Positions 25,019-38,020 are shown, counted from the first letter of the stretch. The stretch is 64,000 bases of DNA from Biomphalaria glabrata (GCF_947242115.1 NC_074719.1:33361769-33425768), one strand, 5' to 3'. Notes: a model not told the origin generated them from the letters alone. Translations and numbers: made by a program.

Positions 25019-26720
25019 AGGCAAGGTGTGCATTTTGAGATTTTGTTTCATGTAGTAAATATTACAAACCTGACTTTCTCTCGCCTTTCTTTAGAAACGA
25101 ATCAGTTTTTATATTAACATGAATATATTTAAAGTAAACAAAAATATATTGTAAAATGAAATATAACATAGAAAAAATTAATTCCAAGATATTGGTTATT
25201 ATTTAAATACCACATGTTTTATTATAAGACTAACACCATGCTTATAAATTAGTTGTAAAAAATCTGGAATATTTTTGCGACTCTAACAAAAGACATAATT
25301 AACTAGTATGAAACATTAATTCCTTTGACTACAGACATGTTTTTAAAATTATACTTCATACATGAATGACAATTATACTACAAATATAGGGTGGCTGGTC
25401 GTGTTGTAGCGCCCTGCAGGAGGTTTGGACAAGGAAGAAGTAAAACATTGTTGAAACAAAACATGACACAATAAACAAAACTGATCATGTGCGAATTAAA
25501 AAGTACATTGTGACCTTATTGTGCTTTAAAGCCTCGTTTTAAAACTGGAGTGAAGAAGATACTCGTTTAGATCAACGGTGGAAAAAAAAAGAATGGGGCA
25601 TTGTGTAAGATGGAAAACGCTATAACCGATTGTGTCCCTTCCATTTAGTTTGTGCAAATTATTTATTTTTATTTTCATTATAAGTCAACCATTGCAAATC
25701 TGCTATTTAAAAAAAATATTTAGCGGAGTTTTAGTCGTGACTATATAAAATAGTTAAATTATCAATAGTTATCATATATAGCATATAGCTTAATATAAAT
25801 TATCAGTTAATAGTGTGTATAGCCTATAAATTGCACACACTGTCGACAACAGTAGATCGCTACTCAACTTAGGCATGGAAGAAGGCGACCAATGGGAGGG
25901 GCGCTTCCAAAATGTGTTTTTTTTTTATTTCATGCTGGCATCAGCATTAGTATGTTGAAAAAAAGGAAAGCAGTAAACATTTAGGCCTATACGACTTATT
26001 ATTATATTTTCCATGGCAATCAGGCAAGTGTTAAGCCTTAACTTTATGACAAGATGTAAACAAGAAGTATTTTTTTAAAAGTAGGCCTACTATATTTATC
26101 CACCATCGCTTGCAATATGTTATTTTTTTCTGGCACATCTGATTTCTATTAGCGATTTTCTTATATCAATAAATATCAAGCTTGTTGGATTATCTGGTGT
26201 ACAGAATATAGAAGTATCTAAAACACATATAGTAATTTTTGTGTGCACTTTGGAGCTCAAAGTAATCTGTAATATTAGGCCTAAGTTTGCTGCAGTGGCC
26301 TTTCAATTTTTTTTTTTAAATTAAGAGCTGCATCGTATTCATGTATTAAAAAGATGTTTATTTGTGCATTCAATATGGTAACCTTGACATTGTTTATTTT
26401 GTCAATTTAGATCAAAACATGTCCAAATCTTCTTTCCATTTTCTTAGTTTTTATTTAGCTTCCACTGTATTTCCACCACATTTCTTCTTATTGCTTGCTC
26501 TTTTTTTCCATTTCCTACTTGCTACTGCTATACTCTTTTGGCTTAAAATCGTAGATTGGATGTTAAAAGATTAACGAGTAGGTCTAAACAAAGAGCAGGT
26601 TACAGTGGTAACTTGTTAGTGTGACAATCTCCAATGCCTCTCTAGTTCATGTCATGTGCAATCAAAAGACAGCGACTGATGTTTATAATACACGAATGCG
26701 ATTGAAGCCATTCAAGGATG
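25019..26720. other. AT-rich intergenic stretch
   Basis: A small fragment of SINE family S3 lies at about 25395-25440 (GGCTGGTCGTGTTG, GGAGGTTTGGACAAGGAAG). Otherwise there is nothing I can support. Short open frames here look random. Confidence 0.4.
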
Positions 26721-29700
26721 TCACGCTTTGCTAATACTCTCTTCGAACAGATATTGGGTCTTAAGCTGGGAGTCAGCCGGGGCCAAACCAAAGCGGGAGA
26801 AGGCGCAGAGTAGGGCGTCACTGCTGATCGTGTACGAGTGCGGCACCATGACGTGACCCTTCGGCGCAAGGTGGCGGACATGAGCTAGGTGTTGCCGGAT
26901 GTGATTGCATATCTCCGGGAAGTTGTTGGAGCAGCCGTAGAACTCCAGGTCAACGCAGATGGCGTCTTTGTAGGAAAACCATGTTGTCATGGAAACGAGG
27001 CCCTGGCATGGTGGCGACGGTCCTGACTTTACCTGTATTAGGTATATGAAAGAAAAGATTTAATGTGTAAAATGTTTCTTTCAATAAAAACAACATCATT
27101 AATAAAATTAGATGTGAAATATGCACGCATCCAATGTCAAGTAAATCATGCACATTTTTATTGATGAAAGGTCAATCTTATTTAAAAACAAACAAACAGA
27201 AAAAAAAACGAAACAAAGCTTATCTAAGGGGAAGACACCGACACTTACAACTAGATCACTCAAGAATGTTGACATTATTTCCCTTTTTCGAAAAAAACAA
27301 CAACAACTAATAACCAAGAACTAATTGACGAGTTTTTTTTCTTTTCCAATTGATTCATAATATGTTAGGTACAATAAATAATTGTTTCAGCTTGAACCGA
27401 AAATTGGTGTATGAAAAATAACGTGTACAATTTTTTAAGGGGACAAACCCGACAAATTTAACCATTTCTGTGAATACTGAAAGATTCATTTCCCTTGTTG
27501 GTATCAAACGAAATAATTAATAACCAGTAAACAATTGATCAATCTGTTAATTATTGTATTGATTCATGTATTGTCAACGCCAATAAATAATTGCGGAAAG
27601 TTTCAACTTGATCTGAGAATGAGTGTGGGAGAAATAATGTGTTTAAAATTTTGACCAGACTGACAGACAGATTGAGTTGATATAAGCTTTGTTAAATAAG
27701 ATTGCAGACATAGTGACATCTAATTACCTTGTCAGACATGAGAATGAAAGGATTTTCGGCTTGAATTAATTCTAAATTCTCTGGCAGTGGCCGGAAAGGA
27801 ATAGCGTTGACGATCAATCTTTACAAGAAAAAAAAAGGAAATACAAAATCTTTAGTACCAAAAACTTGGACACATATTTTTACCACTATAAAAAAATCAA
27901 TTATATTGTATTTCTAAAATACCAATGTTGATTTAAAAAAGCAGTTACATTTGATTCCTTTAGGGACATCTAGTGAATAAAAATGTATCATTATAAAGAC
28001 CTAATACAAGTTGCCGTTTATCTAAAAATGGCAGGGTTTAGCTTCCATTCTAGTATATCAAATAAAGTTAATTAATTGGTAATTATGGATTAACTAATTG
28101 GTTAATTTTTGGATTGATTAGTGTCTAGTCATCGACTATGAATAATTTTAATCAACTTGATCCGAGAATGGGAAGTAGAAAGAAAACGTGTCAAACCCTA
28201 ATAATGGAATTAAATCCATACATTCACATCTCCTATTAAGTAGCAGTTATTCCCCTTATTTCGATATAAATAAAATTAATCACCAATAATTAATTAACTA
28301 ATTGTTGTTGTTTTTTGTTGATTCATGTCTTTTCAGGTACAATGAATAATTGTGCAAAGTTTTAACTTAATCCGAGAATGGGAAATTGGAGAAATAACTT
28401 GTTCAAACTTTGTACCAGACATACAAGAGTGAGTTGATATAAACTTGGTAAAAAGAAAAAAGTCTAAGTCTTGGAACTAGTTGGAACAGAAAACTACATG
28501 GTTGAAAAGGAAAGCAAAAGATAACGACAATTTTTTTTAAAATATAGCGGCCTACTAGATCACGAAGGTCTTTTTGTGTTTTTTGATATTTTACAACCTT
28601 TCATTTGGTTCAGTGCTTGACAAATGCTGTTATTGGAAACCATGCTGTTGCAATACGAACTCAGAATTGTAGATTTGGTTGCAACACCTTGGAAGGTTTT
28701 CTATCCACTTGTATATTGTCCAAGTCCTGTTTCATGGCTACTTTGGTTGTTTCTATTTATAAAAAGTGTTGATACGCTAAGTATTTTAAAATGCATCCGA
28801 TACTTTTTTTAAGCCCGTAAAATCAGATTTCTAAGATCCTTTGCTTGAAACAACAACTAATTTGTAATATAAAATATCTCGTCCAATCCTCTTTTTATTT
28901 TTTTCCCCCTTTAGATTTCGTAGTATCGCCCCTAAAGGTCTCCATATTGTAGTCTCTTCTCTATCTATGTTACTGTCACAGTTAATTTTGTTACGCAGAT
29001 TATTTTGTAAAAAAAATAAATAAATAAAATGTACACGAACTGAGAGCGCCTCTGTCTTCTAAGGAGTTGTTCAAAGCGCGCCTCTTTCTTCTAAGGATTT
29101 GTTCAAAGCGCGCCTCTTTCTTCTAAGGATTTGTTCAAAGCGCCCCTCTGTCTTCTAGTTGCGATGACGTACTTTTTTATCTATTAGAATTTGTGTTGTA
29201 TTTTTCCCTTGTCGCTTTGTCATAGTGTGACGTAATATGAAAACTCTTAGTTTGAGTTGCATTTCACCATATATATAGAAACTAATATAACAATAACACA
29301 AAACGAAAAATCATTATATTTAAAATAAACATACATTCATTGCATTTAAAATTATACTTAGCTACCTAGACATTTAAAATATCTAATAACACATAACTCA
29401 AGTCCTGACAGTTAAAGCATTTTATGGTTAAAAGAATTTAAACAAGATCTTAGAAAACCGAAATAAAAACAAAAAGTAGATGACAGTGTTTATAAATGAT
29501 TGTGATAATACCCAGTGGGAATTTTTAAAAGTTAATTTGTTATGGTCATCTTCCAATGCTTAGATTTCAAGTCGACTGAAAAAAAAATGAATATCATTAA
29601 CTGGCTATAACACTAACCTGTCTCGTGGAAACAAATACTGTCGTAGTGGTTGCTTTTGAAAGATGTCACAAAATTGAGAAGCAGTCAGTTGGCTCACTTT

Positions 29701-32700
29701 GGTAGCAGAGAAATCATCTTGCTCTGGGACGTCTATCTCTGATGTTTGGTATGGAAACATGTGGACACTCTGAACAGAATAAAGACAAAGTAAAATTTGT
29801 GAAAGGGTTATGGCCCTCTACATAGATATATTCCAGATCGACCTCCCTTGCTAGGTAGCCAAGCAGTTTATCTCAACGCTTTTACCATTACGGAAGTTGG
29901 CTATTTAGATACATATTAGATTGATATTAGCTGTGGGTGTGTATGAGTTTTGTGTGTGAATGTTGTTCGTATTATGCTGAGGTGGAAATTGTAGTCGAAC
30001 TAAATTTCCATGGATTTGGAAATCTTATCTTTTCTTATCTTTTCTTATCTTAAAGAAATCTTACCCTTCTAAGAACTTCCTTGTTGGACTTAAGGAATGA
30101 TGGGTTTGAATCAAGACCGGAAGTATTGGACGTAGTCGAGGCGATGAATTTGATTGGATATTTACTGGTTAATTTTTCCTTGATGTAATCTCTAAATTGC
30201 TTAGAAATGTTTGCATCTTTGTATTCGACCTTGACCCTGGAACCGCAAGTAACTATGGTGATTCCCCCATCAACAACACGAGCAGCTTCGAAGGCAACCT
30301 GAAATCGACAATGACTACAAGATTAGCATAGAAATTTGAAAACAAATAGAATAAAAACTTTAATATAATAATATCACAATATCTTAATCTTAATTGATAG
30401 TTACTGTCTAATGTTTCCGACAAATGCTTTAGAAAACCCTTAAGGATATATTATAACATTTTCTTTAGTCTACAAATTTATTATTTATTTTGTATATGAC
30501 AGCACAATTGTAAATATAATGTGAGCTTGCGCTCCCAGAGCTAGTTTTATATGCAATTTTAGCTATTTTTTATATGTATTTTTGTTGTATAGGTTAGATC
30601 TATTTTTTATATATTTTATTTTTATAGGTTAGTGTCAGATTTTATAATTGTACTTCCGCATATTTATATAGGTTAGTGCGGGATAGTATAAAAGTGATGT
30701 ACTACATGCTGTCTTAAAACAGTTGAGTGTACATTTGACCAGTGGTCAGTACCATATCTGTCTGTGTGACAGCTGAAGATCTTTGTGGTCTGTCGTCTAA
30801 TTATTTTATTATTCTGTACCTGGGACGGCCTGTAAGTTTGTAACTATTTTATTGTTTTACTAGATCTATGTCACACTATGTGTAAGGTAGTTATTTTATT
30901 TTCTACTTGGACTATTCGTCATAATAGTTGGCAACATGCTGTATTAAAGATGGCAGCGTCCATCAGTCCTAATAGAATATAATATAGTTTTGCATTTATG
31001 TTTTGCAGGCTATAATAACTGCTGTTTTAAACTGCTTTTAGCTGCTGCAATTACTCTGCTGAAATAGCTGCTGCTTATAACTGCTGTTGTAGATCTATTC
31101 TAATTCTAGGGAATCTAGTGTTATTTTGTTTCTGCTATTGTCGTATTGATATATCTAGTTTTAAAGTTTTGTTATTGTTTCTGTAGATGTATTCTAGATC
31201 TAATTCTAGGGAAGCTAGTGTTATTTTGTTTCTGTAGTGTTGCCTTATTAGTGGTTTAGTTATAAGTTATAGTCTGTTTCTGTTCTTAGTGAATACTAGA
31301 TGTTCTTGTTTTAGTTTTAGTTATGAGTTGTTTATAGTAGTAGGATATTGTAGATCTAGACTAGTTTACTGTAGTTTGTTTGTCGATCTAGGTCTAGGGT
31401 AGTAGTTGTAGTGATTTAGTTAGATAGTTGGTTTGGTTAGTTTGTTAGTGTTTGTAGTGGTGTAGATTTAGAGGGTTTTAGTTAGATGATGGGTTCAGTA
31501 GTAGTGATTAGTCAAGTTAGTGTATTTATTATATTTTATTATTGATTTATTTTTGTATGTAAATAAAGTTTCTTTTTGTTTTATTTATCGTAAACTAAAG
31601 TTTGTTATCTTGTTTTCATTTAGTTAATTAAGTTAGTATAGTTAGTTGTCTGGTTACTTAGGTGACTCTAGCTCCTTGGTCACCATACCGAGGTGCAAAG
31701 ATTGAGCCCACCCAGTAGCGCAAACATCTGCCTACTGTTGGTAAATTTTAATGTTGAGCAGTAAGAATAGGTCCTCCCACTCGCGCCTGCCTGACCTGCT
31801 CACAATAACCATTGCTAACTGTACTGGGAAGTTGTTTTGTGTTAATTTGAAGCGTTTGTAAATGAGGAACTCTTAAGTAGAACACACTCATTCCACAAAC
31901 TCTGAAGTAGTAATCAGTCATACCACTAGCTCTTCTGTTACATTGAAGAGCGAAAAGCGATAATGTCTAGATCAAAATGTATGCCTTTCAATAGCCCAGA
32001 CTTTGACCATTCTGCCACCGCCACAAGAAAGTTCTGAGCTATGGTTATTGGAAGACGGAAATGTAAGTTGCTAAACACAATCCTGATTCAGTTAGAGCGC
32101 TGCAGTTTGAAGGTGGTATTGGTGAGTCTCAACAACTCTATAGTTGCTAGACCCCCCCCCCCCCTTTTCTCTTTTAGAGTGCATCGGCCTCTTTAGTCAC
32201 ACCAGAAGTTGTTTGCTCAAGAAAATAACGGTCCTTTAACAAAACACACACACACACACACACGCACACACAAACAAGCTTACTAAAAATAAATCATTAA
32301 TTACAATATTCGTTTTTTTTTCTAAACATTCTTCTATCAACTGATTTGTTCGGCAAATGTTTTGTCCAGATCTGCAAATATTTTGTTCCCTTAAAAAACC
32401 CCATAAAATTTACAGATTCAACAGCAATGTTTCAGATTACAATTTTCATCCAGAAACGTTGACTCTTTCGAAATATAGTTTTGACAAACTGAGCTAGAGA
32501 TCACATTTAACTTTCTACTAACTAGGATAAATAAACTGTCTCAACAATTGTGATGAAAGAATTTTGTGTCCTGTAAAACATTCAGTCAGGACGACTACGC
32601 CATTAAAAGTCTCCAAAAAAGGGTTTAGTATTTTTTGTATGATCAATATTACTCAATAAAATATTGTCGTTAGCCATTCTGGTACTTCTAATAAATTATC

Positions 32701-34487
32701 ATCCATTCCGGAGGGGTCCATCTCCCATGGCATCATCCTTTAGTGGAACCAAATCTGGAAGGAAAATAGTCGAACAACGAATAGCAAGACTAAACCCCAC
32801 AAGATACTCCAGAAGTCTGGGAACCAACGCATTCAACGCATCTTACCACATTTTTATTAATTTCATAAACGAAGGAATGGATGTTTGGATTCTGGATGAA
32901 CGCCGGATACAAAAAGGGTAGAAAATCTCGACCGGCGTAGATGTCGTAGTCAATAGCTACCACCAAGTCGAAATCTGATTGCACGGCTTTCCTTATCTGA
33001 CCATTAGCTACAGTACCCAATGACCGTCTGAAAAAAAAAAAGAAAAACATATAACATAAATAATAAAAAAGATTATATAAATTGTAATTGTATCATTTGT
33101 CGTGGATCAGTTATAAAATATGACTGTGATTTGTCGAGACAATAACTCTGTCTTTGTACGATTAGAAATATTTTTACCAATAAGTTATTTTAGCTTTTAA
33201 CTTTCTCAATGCGCTATGACTGTATCACATGTCTGGAACAGTTGTGATAGTGGGAGAAGGGGATATCTGTGTGAATGTTTACATGATCGTCTTTTAAATG
33301 CATAAACAAATTTACTCAAGGCGCAAGAGTTCTCAAGGGGACTAATTCAAATTATACCACAACATGTCAAGTACACAGGCTCCACAACAAATGTTCTTCA
33401 CTCAATCTCATACGATGACCTACAGAGGGGACCAATTCAACTTATACCACAACACCTGTCAAGTACACAGGCTCCACAACAATCGTTCTTCTCTAAATCT
33501 CAGACGATGACCTATAAAGGGGATTAATTCAGCGTATACCACCACCACCTCAGTCAAGTACGATTTATTGCCGTTGTTCAAGATACCGAGCAAAATAATT
33601 AATTACCAATAGCTAATTAACTAATTGGTTAAATTTCTTTTTATTGATTCTTGTGCTGTCAGGTAAAAAAAAATTTAGCTTAATACAAGATTGAACAAAA
33701 TTTAACATACTACAATTGACAAAATTACGTTCATTTTCCGGATTAAAAACAGTGGGAGTCTTGATAGACATTCATAGGCGGCTCCTGGGGATCCGTTGTT
33801 GTTTGGTAAGCATATCAGATCTCTAGGAATGTCTAATTCAAGATTGAACTTAAGCAGACATGTGCTTATTTGAGCACTAAAACCTCCCAGATCTGATGTC
33901 ACACTCTATAAAGCTGATCAGGCATAGGAGCAGAAAGAGTTGCGCAATTTAATAACTAAATGCCTGCCTGAAGCTGACTGCAGAACTTTTTTAGTAATAT
34001 AGTTTTCTGAAGGGCGTGTAGCTGAATGATAAAGCTTTAAAAGAAGACTGGGATTTGAAACTTATTAGAATGTCCTGAGTCCTAATGGTACCTCATTTTA
34101 TATTTGAGAAAGTAAAGGCTCAATGTACTGGCCACACATTACACCCTCATGTACAGTCGACTATAGAAACAGATGAGCTTTACATCATCTGCTCCATGGA
34201 CTATTAAGCTTTAAAGGGAACTTGACTCACTCTAACATTCTGTTATTTATTTTCGTCTGACTTTTAAGGATCAGTGTATATAAATAGCACAAGGCCGATA
34301 ATCAGATTGGCAAATTTGTTATCTCGCCAGCAGACGATCTTAGCCCTGTATTGACTATCACGTCCTCTCGAACACATTCTCAAATTAAAAATAACTTTTA
34401 CCTGTAACACCTTGACCCGTTACTAATGTTGCTTTTGAGAATTGAAGTTACACGCTGAAGTAGACCTAGTAGAGATGACCTCGACAT
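26721..34487 (-). CDS. NAT16: NAT16-like GNAT N-acetyltransferase, six exons
   Basis: Exons: 34402-34514 (ATG at 34487), 32847-33027, 30065-30298, 29618-29769, 27728-27818 and 26721-27032. Borders are GT-AG, phases agree, and the product is about 351 residues, close to human NAT16 (about 369). The N-terminal half is a GNAT fold: IRKAVQSDFDLVVAIDYDIY, DFLPFLYPAFIQNP, FVYEINKNVVAFEAARVVDG. The C-terminal half carries the family's own blocks: KQPLRQYLFPRDRLIVNAIP, FRPLPENLELI, FSYKDAICVDLEFYG and SQLKTQYLFEESI. In fish the relative (histidine N-acetyltransferase) makes N-acetylhistidine; the substrate here is unknown. The acetyl-CoA loop, usually R/Q-x-x-G-x-G/A, reads VEYKDANIS, so its glycines are missing. 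The start is chosen because it gives the family length; a further 5' exon is likely. The introns are full of repeats. Confidence 0.85.
27330..27700 (+). repeat. Dispersed repeat family A, two head-to-tail copies
   Basis: Two successive copies (about 27330-27505 and 27510-27700), each with a TTGATTCAT word, a TTTCAGCTTGA/TTTCAACTTGA word and a GAGAATGAGTGTGGGAGAAA-type word. They lie in the last intron of the NAT16-like gene. Confidence 0.7.
28065..28470 (+). repeat. Dispersed repeat family A, two further copies
   Basis: Copies at about 28065-28200 and 28270-28470, with the same TTAATTAACTAATTG start, GATTCATG, CTTGATCCGAGAATGG and GAGTTGATATAAAC words. They are intronic in the NAT16-like gene. 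The rest of 28480-29040 shows nothing recognisable. Confidence 0.65.
29045..29160. repeat. 32-bp tandem repeat, about 3.5 copies
   Basis: The unit contains GCGCCTCTTTCTTCTAAGG followed by ATTTGTTCAAAGC. The middle copies are nearly identical. It is intronic. Confidence 0.85.
30480..31720 (+). mobile_element. Solo-LTR-like fossil (tentative)
   Basis: About 1.2 kb of T-rich, intronic sequence has a promoter-like TATAAAAG near 30690 and an AATAAAG signal near 31563, an arrangement seen in long terminal repeats. No internal coding part lies next to it. Family and exact ends are not resolved, no clear terminal duplication was found, and it looks old. Confidence 0.25.
31980..32235 (+). mobile_element. 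Short LINE 3'-tail fragment
   Basis: One frame contains ECIGLFSHTRSC, matching the final finger of the LINE at 12280-12760 (IGFFSHTRSC). The preceding 180 bp are too decayed to read. It ends at a CA microsatellite (32245-32275). Confidence 0.5.
33340..33700 (+). repeat. Dispersed repeat family A with its upstream part
   Basis: This copy shows more of the 5' part: GATGACCTACAGAGGGGACC, AATTCAACTTATACCAC, CAAGTACACAGGCTCCACAA, partly duplicated in tandem, before the usual AATTAATTACCAATAGC start. Comparable upstream sequence is at 56505-56540 and 56790. Confidence 0.65.
34115..34215 (+). mobile_element. Fragment of SINE family S1 body
   Basis: It shares ACACCCTCATG, GAAACAGATGAGCTTTACAT and CATCTGCTCC with the bodies at 48640-48690 and 24850. 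The tRNA head is missing. It lies upstream of exon 2 of the NAT16-like gene, within its intron. Confidence 0.55.
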
Positions 34488-34599
34488 TGCTGAATTCACG
34501 GTCAAGGTTGCACGCTTGAAGGAAAAAAAGTTATTTCCTCTTAAAAATAAAAGGATTTTAAAATTCTTTTTTTTTTTGCTAGAATACAATTTTGTTTCT

Positions 34600-35590
34600 A
34601 TTTCAAAATGTCAAAACACATCAGAGAAATGATAACCTACTTTCATCTTTAAAAAATGGCGAAGGCATTTAAAAAATAACAACACTGAAATCATTCTATA
34701 TTTATAAATGCTATTTATAAATGCGTTAGTTTTCTCCTAACTACAGCTTTATTTTATGACAGTGGTGTCAGGTTTCTCTCTGAAACTTATTTTTTCATGT
34801 CTTTGCATTATTTAAAATGGATTGCTTAGTCCAAAGTAAAGAAATGTTCATCTCATTTAGACAGAGTTTCAGGTCTAGTGTTAATGAGATCTACAGTTTA
34901 TTTAAGAAAATTGATGTTGAACATTAGATTGTAATATGTAAGAACTCTCTTCAATAACTTTGACATTTTGGCATATAATACTATTATTTTAATGAAGCTT
35001 GAAACGTTGTTACAATGCTTATATTACATTATTAAATATGTCATACAATTATCATCTGTAGCCATTTATGATATATGTATTTAAAATGGGTCTAAGATTT
35101 GCACTATAAACACTTTTAAATATCTAAATTATAAATCTGTTATTAAAAATGCCATTTGATGAACGAATTTCATACCAGAGAGGTTAAATGCAAGTTATGT
35201 TTGTCACAAAGGTAATATCAACCTTGTAGAGCCGGCCTTAGATGAATGGAGGCTCTAGGCGAAGTAAATTTGGTGTCCCCAAATGAAATGGAAAAATAAA
35301 AGATAAACAGCGTAAAAATAAAATTACGCTTTTGCTTAAGGCCGGCCCTGCTGTCTGCGCCAAATCATGAATACGTTGGTTCTCCCACGCCCATTCTTGG
35401 ATCAAGTAGAAGCTTAACATAACTATTTATTGTATCTAACAAAACATTAAACAATTTAAAAAAATAATCAATTAGTTTATAATTATTGGTAATTAATTAA
35501 TTTAGTTCGATATTGATAAAGGGAAATAAATCATATTGTATTGACAGATATGGATGCAAATGTACAATAGTTTCCCTTATATAACGTTTT
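34600..35590. other. AT-rich stretch upstream of the NAT16-like gene
   Basis: No exon recognised. A small family A fragment in reverse orientation lies at about 35455-35535. The NAT16-like 5' UTR exon and promoter should be between here and about 36.8 kb. Confidence 0.35.
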
Positions 35591-35594
35591 TTTA

Positions 35595-35925
35595 AACAAC
35601 AGGACTTGACATCACACCTCCTGCAGGACAAAGGGACTTAACATCACACCTCCTGCAGGACAACAAGACTTAACATCACACCTCCTGCAGGACAACAAGA
35701 CATAACATCGCAGGACAACAAGACTTAACATCACACCTCCTGCAGGACAACAAGACTTAACATCACACCTCCTGCAGGACAACAAGACTTAACATCAAAC
35801 CTCCTGCAGGACAACAAGACTTAACATCACACCTCCTGCAGGACAACAAGACAGTGGTCAAGATTCGATCTCGAGACCATCGTGACGAGAGTAGGAAACA
35901 CACACTACACAGCCAGGCAGCTGTA
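35595..35925 (-). repeat. 32-bp minisatellite grown from a SINE family S3 copy
   Basis: About eight copies of a 32-bp unit containing CACACCTCCTGCAGGACAAC, some missing part of the unit. The array runs into GTCAAGATTCGATCTCGAGA and a CAGCCAGGCAGC tail that match the tRNA-like head of SINE S3 on the minus strand (compare 54755-54890, where AAACCTCCCACAGGACGAC sits at the same position). The repeat unit is thus a piece of the SINE. Confidence 0.75.
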
Positions 35926-35964
35926 CTATGATCTCGTACACAAAGGCAAGGTATTGCTCTAATT

Positions 35965-35967
<3 letters not shown>

Positions 35968-35995
<28 letters not shown>
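35968..35995. repeat. AG microsatellite
   Basis: A pure GA run of about 13 units next to the S3-derived array. The sequence from here to 36800 holds no supported feature apart from a possible 16-bp exon at 36102-36117. Confidence 0.9.
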
Positions 35996-35998
<3 letters not shown>

Positions 35999-37019
35999 AA
36001 GGAGACACACTTTGACAAGCTCTGTTGATGGGTAACAAAAGGTTATGCATTTCTTCCTTTCCTCTTTTTGTCACAAACATTTTGAACATCATTAAACTCA
36101 CCTGGAGTAAGTGAAACCTGATGAAATAGAAAGACTACAAAAATAGATCATCACATTTACTAAACACTATATAGATCTAGATATTGTCTACTCAGAAAGA
36201 CGAAACGTCTGAATTTAACTCCAGTAAAGAAAAAAAAATTGATTTAGCACAAAGTACGGAAACTCGAGTTGGCCATATCTCACAACTTATTGTTAAATGA
36301 ACGTAACACAGCACAAACATAGATTACTGCTAGCAAAAACAAACAAAAAAAAAAAACAACAATGATATGTTTCGACCAACGACCTAGTTTTTTTTTTATT
36401 TACAGTAAACAGCTTATCAGACAATTCGTCACGTCTCCGTCCTTGTACAATAAAACAAGGGAGAGAAATGAAAGTAAAGAAACGTTGAAGGGAAGCAATC
36501 CATGCAAACATATTTTTCTGTAAACAAATTTAATACTATTAAATATATTTGTGTGTAATGAAAAGATTCAACAATATTTTAAGTGATAATTAGAATAACA
36601 AATATAAAAAAAATACTTAAAATAATGCTCTTAATTACTCGCAGGTCTATTTTTGAGCAAGCTTAAGTACAGTTGCCACCCTTGGGGGTCATTCAATTAC
36701 TGGCTCATTATGCAGTCGATATGCATATTTAATGTCACCAGTACATTACCCGAGTGACATGGGGACCAGATACATTTAAACCCAAGCGTATATATATATA
36801 CTGGGGCGGACTGGGTATCGAAATCAGACCGGGTATTACCATATTAACGGCCCATTAATAGCATGTCATATGTTTAAGCCAGGATTTTTTCGGTGTGTGT
36901 ATGGGGGGGGGAGAGTGGGGGGATGTATGTAATTAGTCTTCATTACATACTAACCTTTCATTCATTCATTCATTTTTGTACCATAGAATAGGCTCTTCCT
37001 TTAGTTAGTGCAAATATAG

Positions 37020-37530
37020 TAGGCTACACTCCGCCATTCACAACTAGGGAGTTTGGTGGAGCGCTGTAAGCAATTCCAGCTGGGTTCGAGGCGGAGTCCC
37101 GGATCCAAGAATTATTTCCGGTATTTTAAGCTTTAAAAAATGCATATTCTGAGGTATTTATAGTGCAATAGCCTGCTACTCTTCCGCTAAAAAAAATTCA
37201 AAAACCAAATCTGCTATTCACTGCACTTAATTAATAGAGTCAAGCGACTGGTAGAAAATGGTAACTATAGTTTTGCTTTAGTTTTTGTATTGTAGGGGGA
37301 GGGTAACCACAAAACCCCATTGGCCAAGCTTATGAAATTTGGTGACTGTAGTTTGCCTAATTTTTTTTTTATTGAACAAGGGGGTGTTAGCCTTAAAATC
37401 TCCTGGAGAGGGGATTTTAAGCTCAATCCCTCCTCTTTGGCTGCACTGGGACAGTAAGTTAAGTTTCCATTTCAGACAACGAGGTCTGAGGCAGCTGATG
37501 ATTTGAACACCCCCCACCTGGCTACACCCA
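37020..37530 (+). repeat. Dispersed repeat family E, copy 2
   Basis: It follows the same order as 12880-13560: AACTAGGGAGTTTGGTGGAG, GGTCCG-like block, TGCATATTCTGAGG, CAAATCTGCTATTCACTGCA, then TTTTATTGAA runs with GGGG-rich and CTCAATCCC parts. Confidence 0.7.
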
Positions 37531-37782
37531 TGTGTCATATTATGTGTGTAAGCCTAATTCTCTTCAAAATATTTAAAGTTTGATAATGTATTATAGACTG
37601 TTTGCATGCATGCTTGCGTAGGATTACGTACTGTATTTAATTCATACATGTCTGTGGTCTAAACACTTTAAACTATACAATAGCAGCATTAATGAGTTCG
37701 AGATGAATAAATTATTAAATGTTTTGAAGAATTTTTTGGTATTTTTATAGATTACAGACAACATTTTAAAAAAAAAAGATTA

Positions 37783-38020
37783 TTACGTCCGACGCTTTTC
37801 GTGTGTCAATCTAGACATGCATTTTGTTCTGTGACTTGAACTATGTCTGACTATGCCCATCAATTAAAAGATTAGAGAATGCAGAGAGAGGCACTTACTT
37901 AATGTGAAAAGCTCTTGCTTCGTCTTAGTACATTCTTAAAAAAACGCGAATTGTATAAGAATATGCCATGACCAATTATTTAAAATATTAATAATAATAA
38001 TAATAATAATAATCTTTATT
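37783..38020 (+). repeat. Family B copy 3, followed by an AAT microsatellite
   Basis: 37783-37880 has ACGTCCGACGCTTTTCGTG and GTCAATCTAGACATGCAT, matching 24130. AAT repeats follow at 37986-38012. Confidence 0.6.

Noticed and set aside
28624-28812. Plus-strand frame of 62 codons with hydrophobic stretches.
   Set aside because: It lies in an intron of the NAT16-like gene with no family resemblance and AT-driven composition.
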